64,000 nucleotides of DNA from JAAYEA01 sp012689325 (GCA_036841525.1 DAITVZ010000010.1:1-64000); one strand, 5' to 3'. Counted from the first letter of the stretch, positions 24,195 through 33,420 are shown. The notes: generated by a model from the letters alone, not told the origin. Translations and numbers: made by a program.

Positions 24195-26240
24195 ATGCGC
24201 GTTCCATCTTGGGCTCCGAGGCTGATCGTGTCTGTGGTCGTGGCCCTGGCCGCGATCGCCTGCCAGGCGGCGCCTGGCCCGTCCGCGCCACCAGCCACGC
24301 TCTCGCCAACGCCCCTCTGGCCGACGGCGCCTCCCTCGCCCATCGCCACCTGGACCGCCTCACCCTCCCCCACCCCACTGTCGCCCACCGCGATCGCAGA
24401 GCCCGCGTGGGAGCAGGCGCTCCTCTACGGCGGCGAGGTGACCGCCCTGGCCGTCCACCCAAGCGATCCCCACACCATCTATGCTGGGACCAACGGGGCC
24501 GGCGTGTTCGTCAGCCACGACGATGGGCAACGGTGGACCCCTTACCGCGAGTCGCTGCCCGCCGAACGGATCACCCTGCTGGCCTTCTTGGGGGACAGCC
24601 TCTACGCCGCCGGCGCGCAGGGCAGGCTGTGGCGGCTGGAAGGCGAGCGCTGGGCCGCTGTCGATGAGGAGCTACCGCCTGGCCATAAGGTGACCGCGCT
24701 CATTGGCAGCACGGAAAGAGCCTATGTCGGCCTCTCCGGCGGCCACAACCGCGAGTCCGGCGGCCTGCTTGCCAGCGACGACGGACGGCGCTGGCGCCCC
24801 GTGGATGCGGGCCTGCGCCCCGAGGGCGGGTCGCTCAGCGCCGTGATCGCGCTGGCCCTGGACGCGTCCGGCCGCCTCTATGCCGGCACGGAGCGCGACG
24901 GCTGTTTCGGCTCCGCGGACGACGGCGCCACCTGGCAGCCGCTCAATGACGGCTTGCCGGTGCGACCGGACGGCGCCTGGCGCCAGCCGGTCAGCGCCCT
25001 GCTGGCGCGCCCCGGCGCGAGCCCGCTGGCCGCCGTGATCGGTGGCGAGTATTATGTCTACGGCGCCGCTTGGCAGCTCGTCAGCGCCGACCACCCCCTG
25101 CTAGGCTCGTCGCTCCTCGCTCTTCCTGGCCAGCCCCAGACGCTGCTGAGCGCCGGCGGCCTCAGCGGTTATGTCTACCGCACCGATGACGCCGGACAGC
25201 ATTGGCAACGGCTCCTGGGCCCGCCCGGACAAGGGCACATCGCGGCGGTGGCCTTCCATCCCGATGCGCCGGACGCCCTCTATGCCGCCGCGGCCCCCGC
25301 CCCCGGCGCGCGCGGCAGCGACCTTGGCGGCGTGTACGCCTCGCGGGACGGCGGGCAGTCGTGGGAGCTTTCGGCCCAGGGCCTGGCCGCCGTAGGGATC
25401 AGCGCCTTGGCCGCTGCGGGGGACCAGCTCTGGGCAGGGACAGACCACGGCTACCTCCTCTCCGGCAGCGTGGACGGGCCCTGGCGGCCCGCGTTCCTGC
25501 GCAGCGATCCGGCGACGGACCTTGCCACGGAGGCCGGCGTGGTCTATGTGGCGGCGAGCGGGCTCTTCCGCCTCCTCGCCGACGAGACGGCCGAGCGTAT
25601 CGAGGGGCCGCAGTTCGTGCAAGGGCTGGCCGTGGCAGGCTCGTCGATCTATGCGGGGAGCGCCGCCGGGCGCGGGGTCTACTCCAGCCAGGATGCCGGC
25701 GCCACTTGGTCTGTCTCACGGACAGGGCTGCCCGCCTACGGCAGCGGCACCTGCCCCGTGGAGGCCCTGGCCGTCAATCCGCGCGACCCTCAGACCGTCT
25801 GGGCTGGGATGCGCTACGGCTGCGGCATCGCCCTCTCGCTGGATGGCGGCGCCACCTGGTCGCCCAAGGGGCTGGCCGGCGCGGCAGCCGTGACGGCGCT
25901 GGCGGTGGCGCCGGGCGGCTCGGTCGTCTGGGCCGGCGCCCATCTCCAGGACCGCCAGGCGCTCCTGCGCTCAGGAGATGGCGGGGCTACCTGGGAGGAG
26001 CGCTGGTCGGGCAGTGCTGCGGCGCAAGACATCCTACTTGGGCCCACCGACGAGGAGATCTGGCTGGCCACGGCGGGCGGCCTCTGGAACAGCCAGGACG
26101 GGGGTCTGACCTGGGCCGCGCGGGATCGGGGCCTCTACGCTGCGGATTGCCGCGCCCTGGCCGCCGACACGGAAGCGCTCTGGGTCGGCACCTCCGCCGG
26201 GCTCTATCGGCTGGACGCTGACAATCCGTCGAGGGAGTAG
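24195..26240 (+). CDS. lipoprotein with Asp-box (BNR/sortilin-like) beta-propeller repeats
   Basis: A 681-residue surface lipoprotein. The signal ends in a lipobox with C23 (LAAIAC), followed by a Pro/Ser/Thr linker of about 45 residues. About nine Asp-box repeats of the S-x-D-x-G-x-T-W kind follow, for example SHDDGQRW, SADDGATW, SRDGGQSW, SQDAGATW, SLDGGATW and SQDGGLTW, spread to the C-terminus. This pattern belongs to sialidase, sortilin and Ycf48-like propellers. No sialidase arginine triad is evident, so binding or scaffolding is more likely than catalysis. GGAGG precedes the ATG. Last gene before a strong bidirectional terminator. Confidence 0.83.
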   Translation: MRVPSWAPRLIVSVVVALAAIACQAAPGPSAPPATLSPTPLWPTAPPSPIATWTASPSPTPLSPTAIAEPAWEQALLYGGEVTALAVHPSDPHTIYAGTNGAGVFVSHDDGQRWTPYRESLPAERITLLAFLGDSLYAAGAQGRLWRLEGERWAAVDEELPPGHKVTALIGSTERAYVGLSGGHNRESGGLLASDDGRRWRPVDAGLRPEGGSLSAVIALALDASGRLYAGTERDGCFGSADDGATWQPLNDGLPVRPDGAWRQPVSALLARPGASPLAAVIGGEYYVYGAAWQLVSADHPLLGSSLLALPGQPQTLLSAGGLSGYVYRTDDAGQHWQRLLGPPGQGHIAAVAFHPDAPDALYAAAAPAPGARGSDLGGVYASRDGGQSWELSAQGLAAVGISALAAAGDQLWAGTDHGYLLSGSVDGPWRPAFLRSDPATDLATEAGVVYVAASGLFRLLADETAERIEGPQFVQGLAVAGSSIYAGSAAGRGVYSSQDAGATWSVSRTGLPAYGSGTCPVEALAVNPRDPQTVWAGMRYGCGIALSLDGGATWSPKGLAGAAAVTALAVAPGGSVVWAGAHLQDRQALLRSGDGGATWEERWSGSAAAQDILLGPTDEEIWLATAGGLWNSQDGGLTWAARDRGLYAADCRALAADTEALWVGTSAGLYRLDADNPSRE

Positions 26241-26270
26241 CAGCGGCACCGCCAGCCCCGGAAAAGGCAA

Positions 26271-26309
26271 CGGCTCCAGCCGTTTCCTTGCAGGAAACGG
26301 CAGGAGCCG
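26271..26309. terminator. bidirectional terminator
   Basis: Two-part stem (26271-26277 with 26303-26309; 26280-26287 with 26293-26300) between the convergent Asp-box lipoprotein and ABC permease genes. Confidence 0.7.
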
Positions 26310-26347
26310 CACACAGATCAGAGGCTTAGCGTTGGCCCCTGGCGATT

Positions 26348-27487
26348 CTACGTGGCAAAGGGGTCAGCGGCATCGCGCAGGCCATCGCCCAGCAGGTTAT
26401 AGGCGATGGCGGTCAGCATCACTGGCACGATGGGCCACAGGAGCCACGGTTGCTGAAGCAGCACGCGGGTAGCCTGCGCCTCGCTCAAAAGCAAGCCCCA
26501 GCTCGTCATCGGCGGCTTGATGCCCAAGCCGAGAAAGCTCAGCGTGGTCTCGCCGAGGATCATGCCCGGGATGGCCAGAGTCGCCGAGACGATGATGTGG
26601 CTGAGCGTGTTCGGCAGCAGATGGTGCCTCACGATACGCCAGTCACTGCAGTTGGAGACATGCGCCGCCATCACGAAATCGGACTCGCGCAGCGACAACA
26701 CCTTCGCGCGAATCTGCCGCGCCAGTCCGCCCCACCCGATGAACGAGAGGACGATGGTAATGCCAAAGTAGACCTTGATCGAGTCCATGTTGGCCGGCAG
26801 GGCCGCCGCCAACGCCATCCAGAGCGGGATGTTCGGGAAGGCGTTGAGCACCTCGACGATGCGCATGGCGACGTTGTCGAACGTGCCGCCATAGTAGCCT
26901 GCGGCCACACCGATCACCGAGCCGATGATCAGGCTCAGAAACACACCCACAAGGCCCACCGTGAGCGAGATCCGCGCGCCATAGATGATTCGACTGAACA
27001 GGTCGCGCCCCAGGTTATCGGTGCCGATTAGAAACACCTTGCCCGGATCATCCACCGTGAACAGGTGGATATCGGACTTGATCGAGCCGACCAGAACATA
27101 CTCGTCCCCCTTGGCGAAGAAGCGCACCGGGTACATCACCGAGGTGTCAGTGATCGAGACGCGCTGGAAGGTCGCCGGGTCCAGCTTGGACGAATAGCCA
27201 TAGACGAAGGGGGCGCGGAAATTCCCCTCCGCATCTCGGAAGTGAATCCCATTTGGCCCCACCGCGGGGAACTTGGAATGGGTCGTTACCACGTGATATG
27301 GCGCGAAGAAACCCGCAAAAACGGCCACTATGTAGGCCAGGATGAGCAGGACACCAGCGACAATAGCTGGCTTGCTGCGACGGAAACGCCACCAGGTGAG
27401 CTGGCCTACCGTGGGCGGCGAGATGCGATCCTCTTCGATCTCCTCAGGCTGGGCTCCCCTATAGGCGAGCAGGTCCGTGTCTGCCAT
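26348..27487 (-). CDS. ABC transporter permease, DppC/OppC type
   Basis: A 379-residue inner-membrane subunit of a peptide/oligosaccharide importer. A cytosolic N-terminal tail (about 45 residues) leads into a first membrane helix (AIVAGVLLILAYIVAVFAGFF), an extended extracytoplasmic loop of about 100 residues, and five more helices. The ATPase-contacting EAA-like loop reads AHVSNCSDWRIVRHHLLPN. The start is ATG 27487, with GAGAGGGA 6 nt upstream; an in-frame TTG at 27508 would overlap the previous gene. Last gene of the four-gene operon; no ATPase gene follows. Confidence 0.87.
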   Translation of the reverse strand: MADTDLLAYRGAQPEEIEEDRISPPTVGQLTWWRFRRSKPAIVAGVLLILAYIVAVFAGFFAPYHVVTTHSKFPAVGPNGIHFRDAEGNFRAPFVYGYSSKLDPATFQRVSITDTSVMYPVRFFAKGDEYVLVGSIKSDIHLFTVDDPGKVFLIGTDNLGRDLFSRIIYGARISLTVGLVGVFLSLIIGSVIGVAAGYYGGTFDNVAMRIVEVLNAFPNIPLWMALAAALPANMDSIKVYFGITIVLSFIGWGGLARQIRAKVLSLRESDFVMAAHVSNCSDWRIVRHHLLPNTLSHIIVSATLAIPGMILGETTLSFLGLGIKPPMTSWGLLLSEAQATRVLLQQPWLLWPIVPVMLTAIAYNLLGDGLRDAADPFAT

Positions 27488-27500
27488 GTCTGATCCCTCT

Positions 27501-28484
27501 CTATTCAAACCGAATCCGCGGGTCTACGACGGCGAGCAACAGGTCCGCCAACAGGTTGCCGATCACCAGCATCACGGTGATCAGGATGAGCATCGTCCCG
27601 CCCAGGTAGATATCCTGCTGGCGCACCGCCTGCAGGTAGATGGGGCCCATCACCGGCAGGTTCAGCACGATGGCCGTGACGGTGGCGCCGGAGACGAGAC
27701 TCGGCAGAGACATGCCCAGGGACATGATAAGGGGGTGGATCGCGTTACGCACGCCGTATTTCCACGTCACGATGGTCTCTTTGAGCCCCTTGGCCCTGGC
27801 AGTCTGCATATACGGCATCCGCAACACATCCAGCAGGTTGCCGCGCATCGTGCGCATCAGGCCAGCCGTCTGTGTCACACCGACGATGAGGCAGGGAATC
27901 CAGAGGTGCTTGAGCAGGTCCACGAACTTGGCCAGGGACCAAGGCGCATTCTCGAACTCGGCCGAAAAGAGCCCCGCCGGGACAAAGCCGAACCATTTGG
28001 TGCCAACGACGAGCAAGACGAGAGCCAGTAGAAAGCCTGGAACGCCGACACCGAAGAAGGCCACCATGGTGAAAAAGTTGTCGCCGAGTGAGTACTGGTG
28101 CGTCGCCGAATAGATGCCGATGGGCACGCCAATCGCCCAAGCGATCATCAAGCTGAGTAGCGACACGACCATAGTCATCAGGAGGTTCTGTCCGATCAGC
28201 TCACGCACCGGCTTGCGGTAGGCGAACGAATCGCCAAAGTCCCCCTGCACAAAGTGGGTAATCCAGATGAAAAAGCGCTCGTAGGCTGGCCGGTCCATGC
28301 CATAGCGGATGCGCAACGCCTCAGCCTCTTCCCGCGCGCCCTCATTGCCTTGCGCCAGCAGTTCCATCATGTGATACGTCGCATAGTCTCCCGGCGGCAA
28401 CTCCATCACGACGAAACCTAGAATCACGATTATCATCAGTGTTGGAATCGCCGAGAGAACGCGATGTCCGATGTAGCGGAGCAT
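27501..28484 (-). CDS. ABC transporter permease, DppB/OppB type
   Basis: A 327-residue permease subunit with the N-terminal helix RVLSAIPTLMIIVILGFVVM, further helices around 110-315, and an EAA-like loop near YMQTARAKGLKETIV. It pairs with the DppC-type subunit 13 nt downstream to form the membrane channel of a family 5 importer. AAGGGGGAG lies before the ATG. It follows the second binding-protein gene after a large hairpin. Length and topology are normal for the family. Confidence 0.88.
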   Translation of the reverse strand: MLRYIGHRVLSAIPTLMIIVILGFVVMELPPGDYATYHMMELLAQGNEGAREEAEALRIRYGMDRPAYERFFIWITHFVQGDFGDSFAYRKPVRELIGQNLLMTMVVSLLSLMIAWAIGVPIGIYSATHQYSLGDNFFTMVAFFGVGVPGFLLALVLLVVGTKWFGFVPAGLFSAEFENAPWSLAKFVDLLKHLWIPCLIVGVTQTAGLMRTMRGNLLDVLRMPYMQTARAKGLKETIVTWKYGVRNAIHPLIMSLGMSLPSLVSGATVTAIVLNLPVMGPIYLQAVRQQDIYLGGTMLILITVMLVIGNLLADLLLAVVDPRIRFE

Positions 28485-28513
28485 ACGACTCCCCCTTGCT
28501 TTGTCAAAGGATC

Positions 28514-28543
28514 AGCCCTCGCCGCGCTAGCGCGGCGAGGGCT
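28514..28543 (-). terminator. hairpin between binding-protein and permease genes
   Basis: A perfect 30-bp palindrome (15-bp arms, 28514-28528 with 28529-28543) without a T tract in the transcribed direction. In ABC operons such structures protect upstream binding-protein mRNA and reduce permease expression. Confidence 0.65.
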
Positions 28544-28553
28544 GGTGGCTCGT

Positions 28554-30611
28554 CTAGCCTTCCTTGTACCACTGCTCCGGATCGAGCGTGGACGGGAAGC
28601 CGAACACGCCCGAGCTAGTCAGGCCGAACTCTTGCACGTTCTTGAGAGTGTTCTTGACCGCGTAGGGATCCACCGTGTCACCGACGATGCCGATGTTAAA
28701 CGGGCCTTCGTCGATGTGAATCTGATAGCCATCCAGGACCATGTCATCGCGCTTCTTCGGATCCACCACCTTGATGGCGTCGGTATAGATCTGCTGCAGC
28801 CTCTCGATCATGGACCCAGGAGGAGGAGGCAGGCCCTGCTTGCCGCCGGACTGGTACCACTGACCGTAGGGCTGGCCGCAGATGCAGTACTCGGTGTTCT
28901 CCACCGGTGTCCAGAAGGACTGGGCAATATACAAGCCGCCGGCCGTGCCATTGCGGGCGCGGAAGGCCGTCTCGCAGTTGACGATCCGCTGGTTGATAAC
29001 GGTGCCGTCGATGGTGTTCATCACCATCTTGAGCCCCACCTTGGCATAGTCGTCCGTAACCAACTTGAAGGACTCCACATAGTTGGGCGAGGTCACAGCC
29101 ACGTCGACGACGATCTCCAGAGGAGTGCCATCCGGACGCTCGCGGAAACCGTCGTTGTTCACGTCCTTGACGCCGATCTCGTCCAGAAGCTTCTTAGCCG
29201 TCTCCGGCTGATAGTCGCGGCAATGGGCCTCCCACTCGGCCAGCACCTTTTTGCCGCGCTCGGTCTGGAACTCGGGTCCGTAGGGCATCTGGGTGGCTTG
29301 GCGAGGCTTGGCGGTGCCCAAGAAGACGATATCATTGACCTTGTCGCGGTCGATGGCCCAGGACAGCGCCTGGCGGAACTTGACGTTCCAGATGAGCTCC
29401 TTGAGCCCTTCGTCGGCGATGCAGAAGAGCGGCATCAGACCGGCCTCGATGTTATCGCCGCGCTTGAAGAGCACGACCTTAAAGTTGCCCTTGGCCTCGT
29501 TCTCTTTCATCACGGCAATGTCACGCACCCCGCCGACGTTGCCAAAGTCCATCTCGCCGTTGGTCGCCGCCAGCTTGAGCACCTCTGCATCCGCCATGAA
29601 CCGAATCTGGGAGCCATCGAGATAGGGGAGTTGATTGCCCTCGGTGTCCACCTTCCAGTAGTACGGGTTGCGCTCCAGGACCATGCTCTCACGCAGTGTG
29701 ATCTCTTTGACCTTCATCGCGCAAAAGGTCGGCATGTCCAGGAAGGTGTGGCGGCTGGGGTCGTTGTAGCGGTCCAACAGGTCCTTGGTCTCGGTGGCTG
29801 CGGGCGTGTACTTGTAGTGGAACTGCTTCATATAGTGGGCCGGGACAAACTGCCAACTGCTGGATCGCGCGCCGGCGCCGCGGCTGAGCATCTCGAGAAA
29901 GAGCGGGTTTGGCCCAGCAAAGCTGCACTTGAGCGTAAAGTCATCCAGCTTTTCCGTCTTCATCGCCACGCCGCCGACGTGCGTGCCAGACTGACGCGGG
30001 AGGGCGACCTTGGCATCCTCGATCATATCGTAGAACCAGAACAGCCAGTCGTCCCAGGTCAACGGCTCCCCATCCGACCACTTGATGCCCTTGCGCATGT
30101 ACATGGTGATCTCGGTGCCGTCGGCGTTCCATTCCCACTTGGTCAGCAGGTTGGGGCGATGGCCGGACCAGTCACGGTTCCACTTGATAAAGTTCTCGAC
30201 AATCCAGTAACCATTGATACCAAAGTTGGTGCCGCTGGTGCTCAACTGGGTCAACATGCCGCCATACTTGCCAATCTGGGCCACCGGTTCGACCACCAGC
30301 GGCTCCAGCGGCAGGCGCTCATCCACCGGCGGCAACTTGCCGGCCTTGACCAACTCGGCCAGCATCGGCGCCTCTTTGTAGGCCGCGGCAGGCAGAGGAG
30401 TGGGCGTGGCCGCGAGAGGCGTATTGGTGGCTGCCACAGCGAACTCTTTCGTGGGCGCCGGGGTGTTCGTTGCAGCCGCCGGAGCAGTGGTGTTGGTGGG
30501 CGCTGGCGCCGCCGTTGGCTCGGCCTGCTTGCAGGCCTGCAGCCCAGCAGCAAGGATCGAGATAGCCGATCCCCTCAGGAAATTGCGCCGCGAAATACGC
30601 TCTTGGGTCAT
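28554..30611 (-). CDS. Tat-exported lipoprotein, family 5 ABC substrate-binding protein (copy 1)
   Basis: A 685-residue extracytoplasmic binding protein of the SBP_bac_5 family, which captures peptides or oligosaccharides. The N-terminus has a twin-arginine motif SRRNFLRG (R8, R9) and a lipobox ending at C27 (LQAC), followed by an Ala/Asn/Thr/Pro linker of about 45 residues. Typical family 5 segments are WSDGEPLTWDDWLFW and FRQALSWAIDRDKVND. It is a tandem paralog of the upstream copy, sharing YKEAPMLAELVKAGKLPPVD. CAAAGGAG precedes the ATG. Export should depend on the tat genes located just beyond the operon promoter. Confidence 0.9.
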   Translation of the reverse strand: MTQERISRRNFLRGSAISILAAGLQACKQAEPTAAPAPTNTTAPAAATNTPAPTKEFAVAATNTPLAATPTPLPAAAYKEAPMLAELVKAGKLPPVDERLPLEPLVVEPVAQIGKYGGMLTQLSTSGTNFGINGYWIVENFIKWNRDWSGHRPNLLTKWEWNADGTEITMYMRKGIKWSDGEPLTWDDWLFWFYDMIEDAKVALPRQSGTHVGGVAMKTEKLDDFTLKCSFAGPNPLFLEMLSRGAGARSSSWQFVPAHYMKQFHYKYTPAATETKDLLDRYNDPSRHTFLDMPTFCAMKVKEITLRESMVLERNPYYWKVDTEGNQLPYLDGSQIRFMADAEVLKLAATNGEMDFGNVGGVRDIAVMKENEAKGNFKVVLFKRGDNIEAGLMPLFCIADEGLKELIWNVKFRQALSWAIDRDKVNDIVFLGTAKPRQATQMPYGPEFQTERGKKVLAEWEAHCRDYQPETAKKLLDEIGVKDVNNDGFRERPDGTPLEIVVDVAVTSPNYVESFKLVTDDYAKVGLKMVMNTIDGTVINQRIVNCETAFRARNGTAGGLYIAQSFWTPVENTEYCICGQPYGQWYQSGGKQGLPPPPGSMIERLQQIYTDAIKVVDPKKRDDMVLDGYQIHIDEGPFNIGIVGDTVDPYAVKNTLKNVQEFGLTSSGVFGFPSTLDPEQWYKEG

Positions 30612-30706
30612 TTCACACTCCTTTGCTGATAGAACTAGTTACGTCATTCCGAACCATCTATACGTGATGGCAAGGCTCGCTGCCCTGCCTTTCACTTCCG
30701 AGGAGA

Positions 30707-30742
30707 ACCAGCCACCGCCGAACGGAACCGGCGGTGGCTGGT
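30707..30742 (-). terminator. hairpin between the two binding-protein genes
   Basis: Perfect 14-bp stem (30707-30720 with 30729-30742), 8-nt loop, no T tract. Position and build match the hairpin after the second binding-protein gene. Confidence 0.6.
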
Positions 30743-30756
30743 GGCCAATGGCCGGC

Positions 30757-32796
30757 TTAGGATCCTCTATACCACTGTTCTGGGTCGATGGTTCCAGGGA
30801 AGCCGAACACCCAGGAGCCGACGATGCCCGACTCGGCCACGTTCTTCATGGTGTTCTTGACAACCACCGGGCTGACCAGGCTGCCCACGGTGCCGATCTG
30901 GAACGGACCATCATCGATGTGCACCTGGTAGCCATCCAGCGTCCGGTCGTGCCGCTTGGCCACGTCGGCGATGGTGATGGCCTCGCCAAAGATGTCCATC
31001 AGCTTTTTCATCCAGGGGGCCTCCGCCGGAGGCGGGGTGCCCTCCTTGCCACCGGACTGGTACCAGAGGCCATAGGGCTTGCCGCAGACGATATAGTCGT
31101 TGTTCTCCACCGGCGCCCAGTGGCCGGGAGCTACGAACAGGCCCGAGGCGGCAGCGCCGCGGGCACGGAACGCCTCCTCGCAGTTGGTTTCCTTCTGGGA
31201 GAGGAGCGTGCTTTCGATCACGCTGGGCGTCCACTTGAGGCCGACGGCCTTAAAGTCCTCGGTGATCAGCTGCTGCGCCTCGATGCCGTACTTGTCGGTG
31301 TTCTCGACAATGATGACCATGTCCAGCGGAGTGCCATCGGGCCGCTCGCGCCAGCCATCGTTGTTCACGTCCTTGACGCCGATCTCGTCCAGCAGCTTCT
31401 TAGCCAGCTCGGGATCGTACTCCATGCACGAGTTCTCCCAGTCCTTGAGAACCTTCTGACCACGCTCCGAGGCGAACTCGGGGCCAGAGGCCATCATGGC
31501 AAAGGAACGCACCTGGCCCATGCCCAGGAACACGATGTCATTGATGCGGTCCTTGTTGATGGCATAGGACATAGCCTGGCGGAACTTTTGGTCAAAGAGC
31601 AGCTTGTTGAGAGAGGCATCGGATGTGCAGTAGCGAATCAGGATGCCCGCCTGGTTGGCGTCGCCCAGTTGCCACATGCGCAGCTGGTAGTTGCCCTTGG
31701 CCTCGTTCTCTTTGAACATAGGGGCATCTTTTAGGTCGATATCGCGCAGCTGGAAATCGACCTCGCCGGCCACGCAAGAGAGCGCGATGAGCTGCTTCTC
31801 CTTGACCTGCTTGACCTCAAAGCCATCAAAGTAAGGCAACTGGTTCCCCTCGGTATCCACCTTCCAGTAGTAGGGGTTGCGCTCGAACTTGACGTACTCG
31901 CCCGCCTTGATGTCTTTGACCACCATGGGGTAGAAGGTCGGCATGTCCAGATAATCCCACCGCTTGTCATAGTGATCGATCAAGGGCGTGGTGTCGGTGG
32001 CAGCGGGCGTGTACTTCCAGTGGAACTGCTTCAAATAGTGCGCCGGCACCAACTGCCAGGAGGTGGCTCGGTTGCCCGTGCCACGGTTCATCATCTCGAC
32101 GAACAGCGGGTTGGGGTTAGCGAAGTTCAGTTGCAGCGTATAGTCGTCAAGCTTGGTGGCCTTCATATCCACGCCGCCGGTGCTGGTGCCCGTCTGCCGG
32201 GTGAGTTTGACCTTCTCGTCAAGGATCATATCGTTCCACCAGAACAGCCAGTCGTCCACGGTCAGGGGCTGGCCGTCTGACCACTTCATGCCCTTGCGGA
32301 AGTGCAGAACGATCTGGGTGCCATCGGCGTTCCACTCCCATTTGGCCACCACGTTCGGCCGGTGGCCGGAGGTGTCGCGCTCCCACCGCATGAAATTCTC
32401 ACACATCACCATGCCGATGGCGCCACCGCCGTTAAAGTTGGTGCTCGGCGACATAAAGTTCCAGCTACCGCCGTAGGTCCCGATCTTTTCCACCGGCGCC
32501 AGGACCAGGGGCTCCTCGGGCAGGCGCTCATCGACGGGGGGCAGCTTGCCAGCCTTGACCAGCTCGGCCAGCATGGGCGCTTCCTTGTACTTGGATACCG
32601 GCGCCGGGGTATCGGTGGGCTTGGCGGGAACGGGGGTGTCCGTCGCCTTGGCGGCGGCCGCGGTGGGCTGGGCCGGCGCCGTGGTGGGCTGGGCGGCTGG
32701 CTCCTCCGGCTTGGCGCAGGCCGCTGCGGCCACGCCAACGGCGGTGAGAGCCGTCCACCGCACAAAGTCACGTCGCGTCAGTTTCTCGTTACTCAT
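30757..32796 (-). CDS. Tat-exported lipoprotein, family 5 ABC substrate-binding protein (copy 2)
   Basis: A 679-residue family 5 solute-binding protein, first gene of the operon. The signal contains TRRDFVRW (R8, R9) and a lipobox with C27 (AAAC), then a Pro/Thr/Ala-rich linker to about residue 67. The core carries WSDGQPLTVDDWLFWWND and FRQAMSYAINKDRIND, typical of the family. It is clearly paralogous to the next gene over its whole length but differs in many ligand-pocket positions, so the two may bind different ligands. AGGAGG precedes the ATG. The mRNA leader is about 145 nt. Confidence 0.9.
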   Translation of the reverse strand: MSNEKLTRRDFVRWTALTAVGVAAAACAKPEEPAAQPTTAPAQPTAAAAKATDTPVPAKPTDTPAPVSKYKEAPMLAELVKAGKLPPVDERLPEEPLVLAPVEKIGTYGGSWNFMSPSTNFNGGGAIGMVMCENFMRWERDTSGHRPNVVAKWEWNADGTQIVLHFRKGMKWSDGQPLTVDDWLFWWNDMILDEKVKLTRQTGTSTGGVDMKATKLDDYTLQLNFANPNPLFVEMMNRGTGNRATSWQLVPAHYLKQFHWKYTPAATDTTPLIDHYDKRWDYLDMPTFYPMVVKDIKAGEYVKFERNPYYWKVDTEGNQLPYFDGFEVKQVKEKQLIALSCVAGEVDFQLRDIDLKDAPMFKENEAKGNYQLRMWQLGDANQAGILIRYCTSDASLNKLLFDQKFRQAMSYAINKDRINDIVFLGMGQVRSFAMMASGPEFASERGQKVLKDWENSCMEYDPELAKKLLDEIGVKDVNNDGWRERPDGTPLDMVIIVENTDKYGIEAQQLITEDFKAVGLKWTPSVIESTLLSQKETNCEEAFRARGAAASGLFVAPGHWAPVENNDYIVCGKPYGLWYQSGGKEGTPPPAEAPWMKKLMDIFGEAITIADVAKRHDRTLDGYQVHIDDGPFQIGTVGSLVSPVVVKNTMKNVAESGIVGSWVFGFPGTIDPEQWYRGS

Positions 32797-32947
32797 CTCT
32801 GGAATATCCTCCTATGCTACCATGCATCGGAAAAACGATCTCTCCTTGACTACGACACGACCGCTCGGACTTGGCGGCGCGCACCTCCTATCTATACAGA
32901 CCCCCATCGTCCACGAGCAGCACAGCCACTACGCTGCCCTTAGGGCA

Positions 32948-32976
32948 ATTATAGGGCGCAAAGCATGGGCTGTCAA
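32948..32976 (-). promoter_or_regulatory. consensus promoter of the ABC operon
   Basis: On the minus strand, TTGACA (32976-32971) and TATAAT (32953-32948), both perfect, with the optimal 17-bp spacer. Divergent from the tatA promoter. Confidence 0.85.
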
Positions 32977-33022
32977 ATCGGTTAATCCGCCGCGCTGACC
33001 CAACCTGCGCTTGGCAAGTCAT

Positions 33023-33051
33023 TTGACAACTCGCTTGTGGCGTGCTATAAT
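33023..33051 (+). promoter_or_regulatory. consensus promoter of tatA
   Basis: TTGACA (33023-33028) and TATAAT (33046-33051), both perfect, 17-bp spacer. The two -35 boxes of the divergent pair are only 46 bp apart. Confidence 0.87.
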
Positions 33052-33117
33052 CGAAAGCAATCGGGGCAGAGTCGTCCATGGCAGAGAAGCCCCCTATTGT
33101 CTAAGGAGGTCCGCAGA

Positions 33118-33357
33118 ATGTTGGGAAAGGTCGGAACGACTGAGCTGGTCCTGATCCTCTTGATCGTGCTCATCATCTTTGGCGTGGGCAAGCTGCCGCA
33201 GATCGGCGGCGCGCTCGGCAGCGCGATCCGGGATTTTCGCAAGTCGTCCAAGGAGATCGAGAGCACCATTGACGAAGTGAAGGAAGACGTCAAGGGCGTC
33301 AAAGACGGCGTTGAAGAGAGCGTCAAAGAGATCGCCAAGGCCGGGGAAGACAAGTAA
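33118..33357 (+). CDS. tatA: Sec-independent translocase subunit TatA
   Basis: A 79-residue pore-forming subunit of the twin-arginine translocase. It has one membrane helix (ELVLILLIVLIIF, about 9-21), the hinge FGVGKLPQIGGALG, then an amphipathic helix (IRDFRKSSKEIE) and a charged tail with a repeated Val-Lys/Glu pattern. The E9 and FG-x-GKLP features fit TatA rather than TatB. AAGGAGG stands upstream of the ATG. It has its own consensus promoter and is followed by an intrinsic terminator before tatC, which should favour excess TatA. Confidence 0.92.
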   Translation: MLGKVGTTELVLILLIVLIIFGVGKLPQIGGALGSAIRDFRKSSKEIESTIDEVKEDVKGVKDGVEESVKEIAKAGEDK

Positions 33358-33378
33358 CCCGTCAACCGGAAGCACATG

Positions 33379-33420
33379 GGGAGATGCTGCACCTGTTGCG
33401 CATCTCCCTTTGTTCTATTT
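33379..33420 (+). terminator. intrinsic terminator between tatA and tatC
   Basis: A 9-bp stem (33379-33387 with 33400-33408) followed by a T-rich tract to 33420. Partial readthrough would set the TatA to TatC ratio. Confidence 0.7.

Noticed and set aside
28464..30629. 721-codon open frame on the plus strand opposite the binding-protein gene
   Set aside because: It is antisense to a protein with clear motifs, has His/Gly/Leu-biased composition typical of GC-rich shadow frames, and has no ribosome binding site.
32797..32940. Riboswitch in the long leader of the binding-protein operon
   Set aside because: The 145-nt leader has no terminator-like stem or recognised conserved core, so I do not call one.
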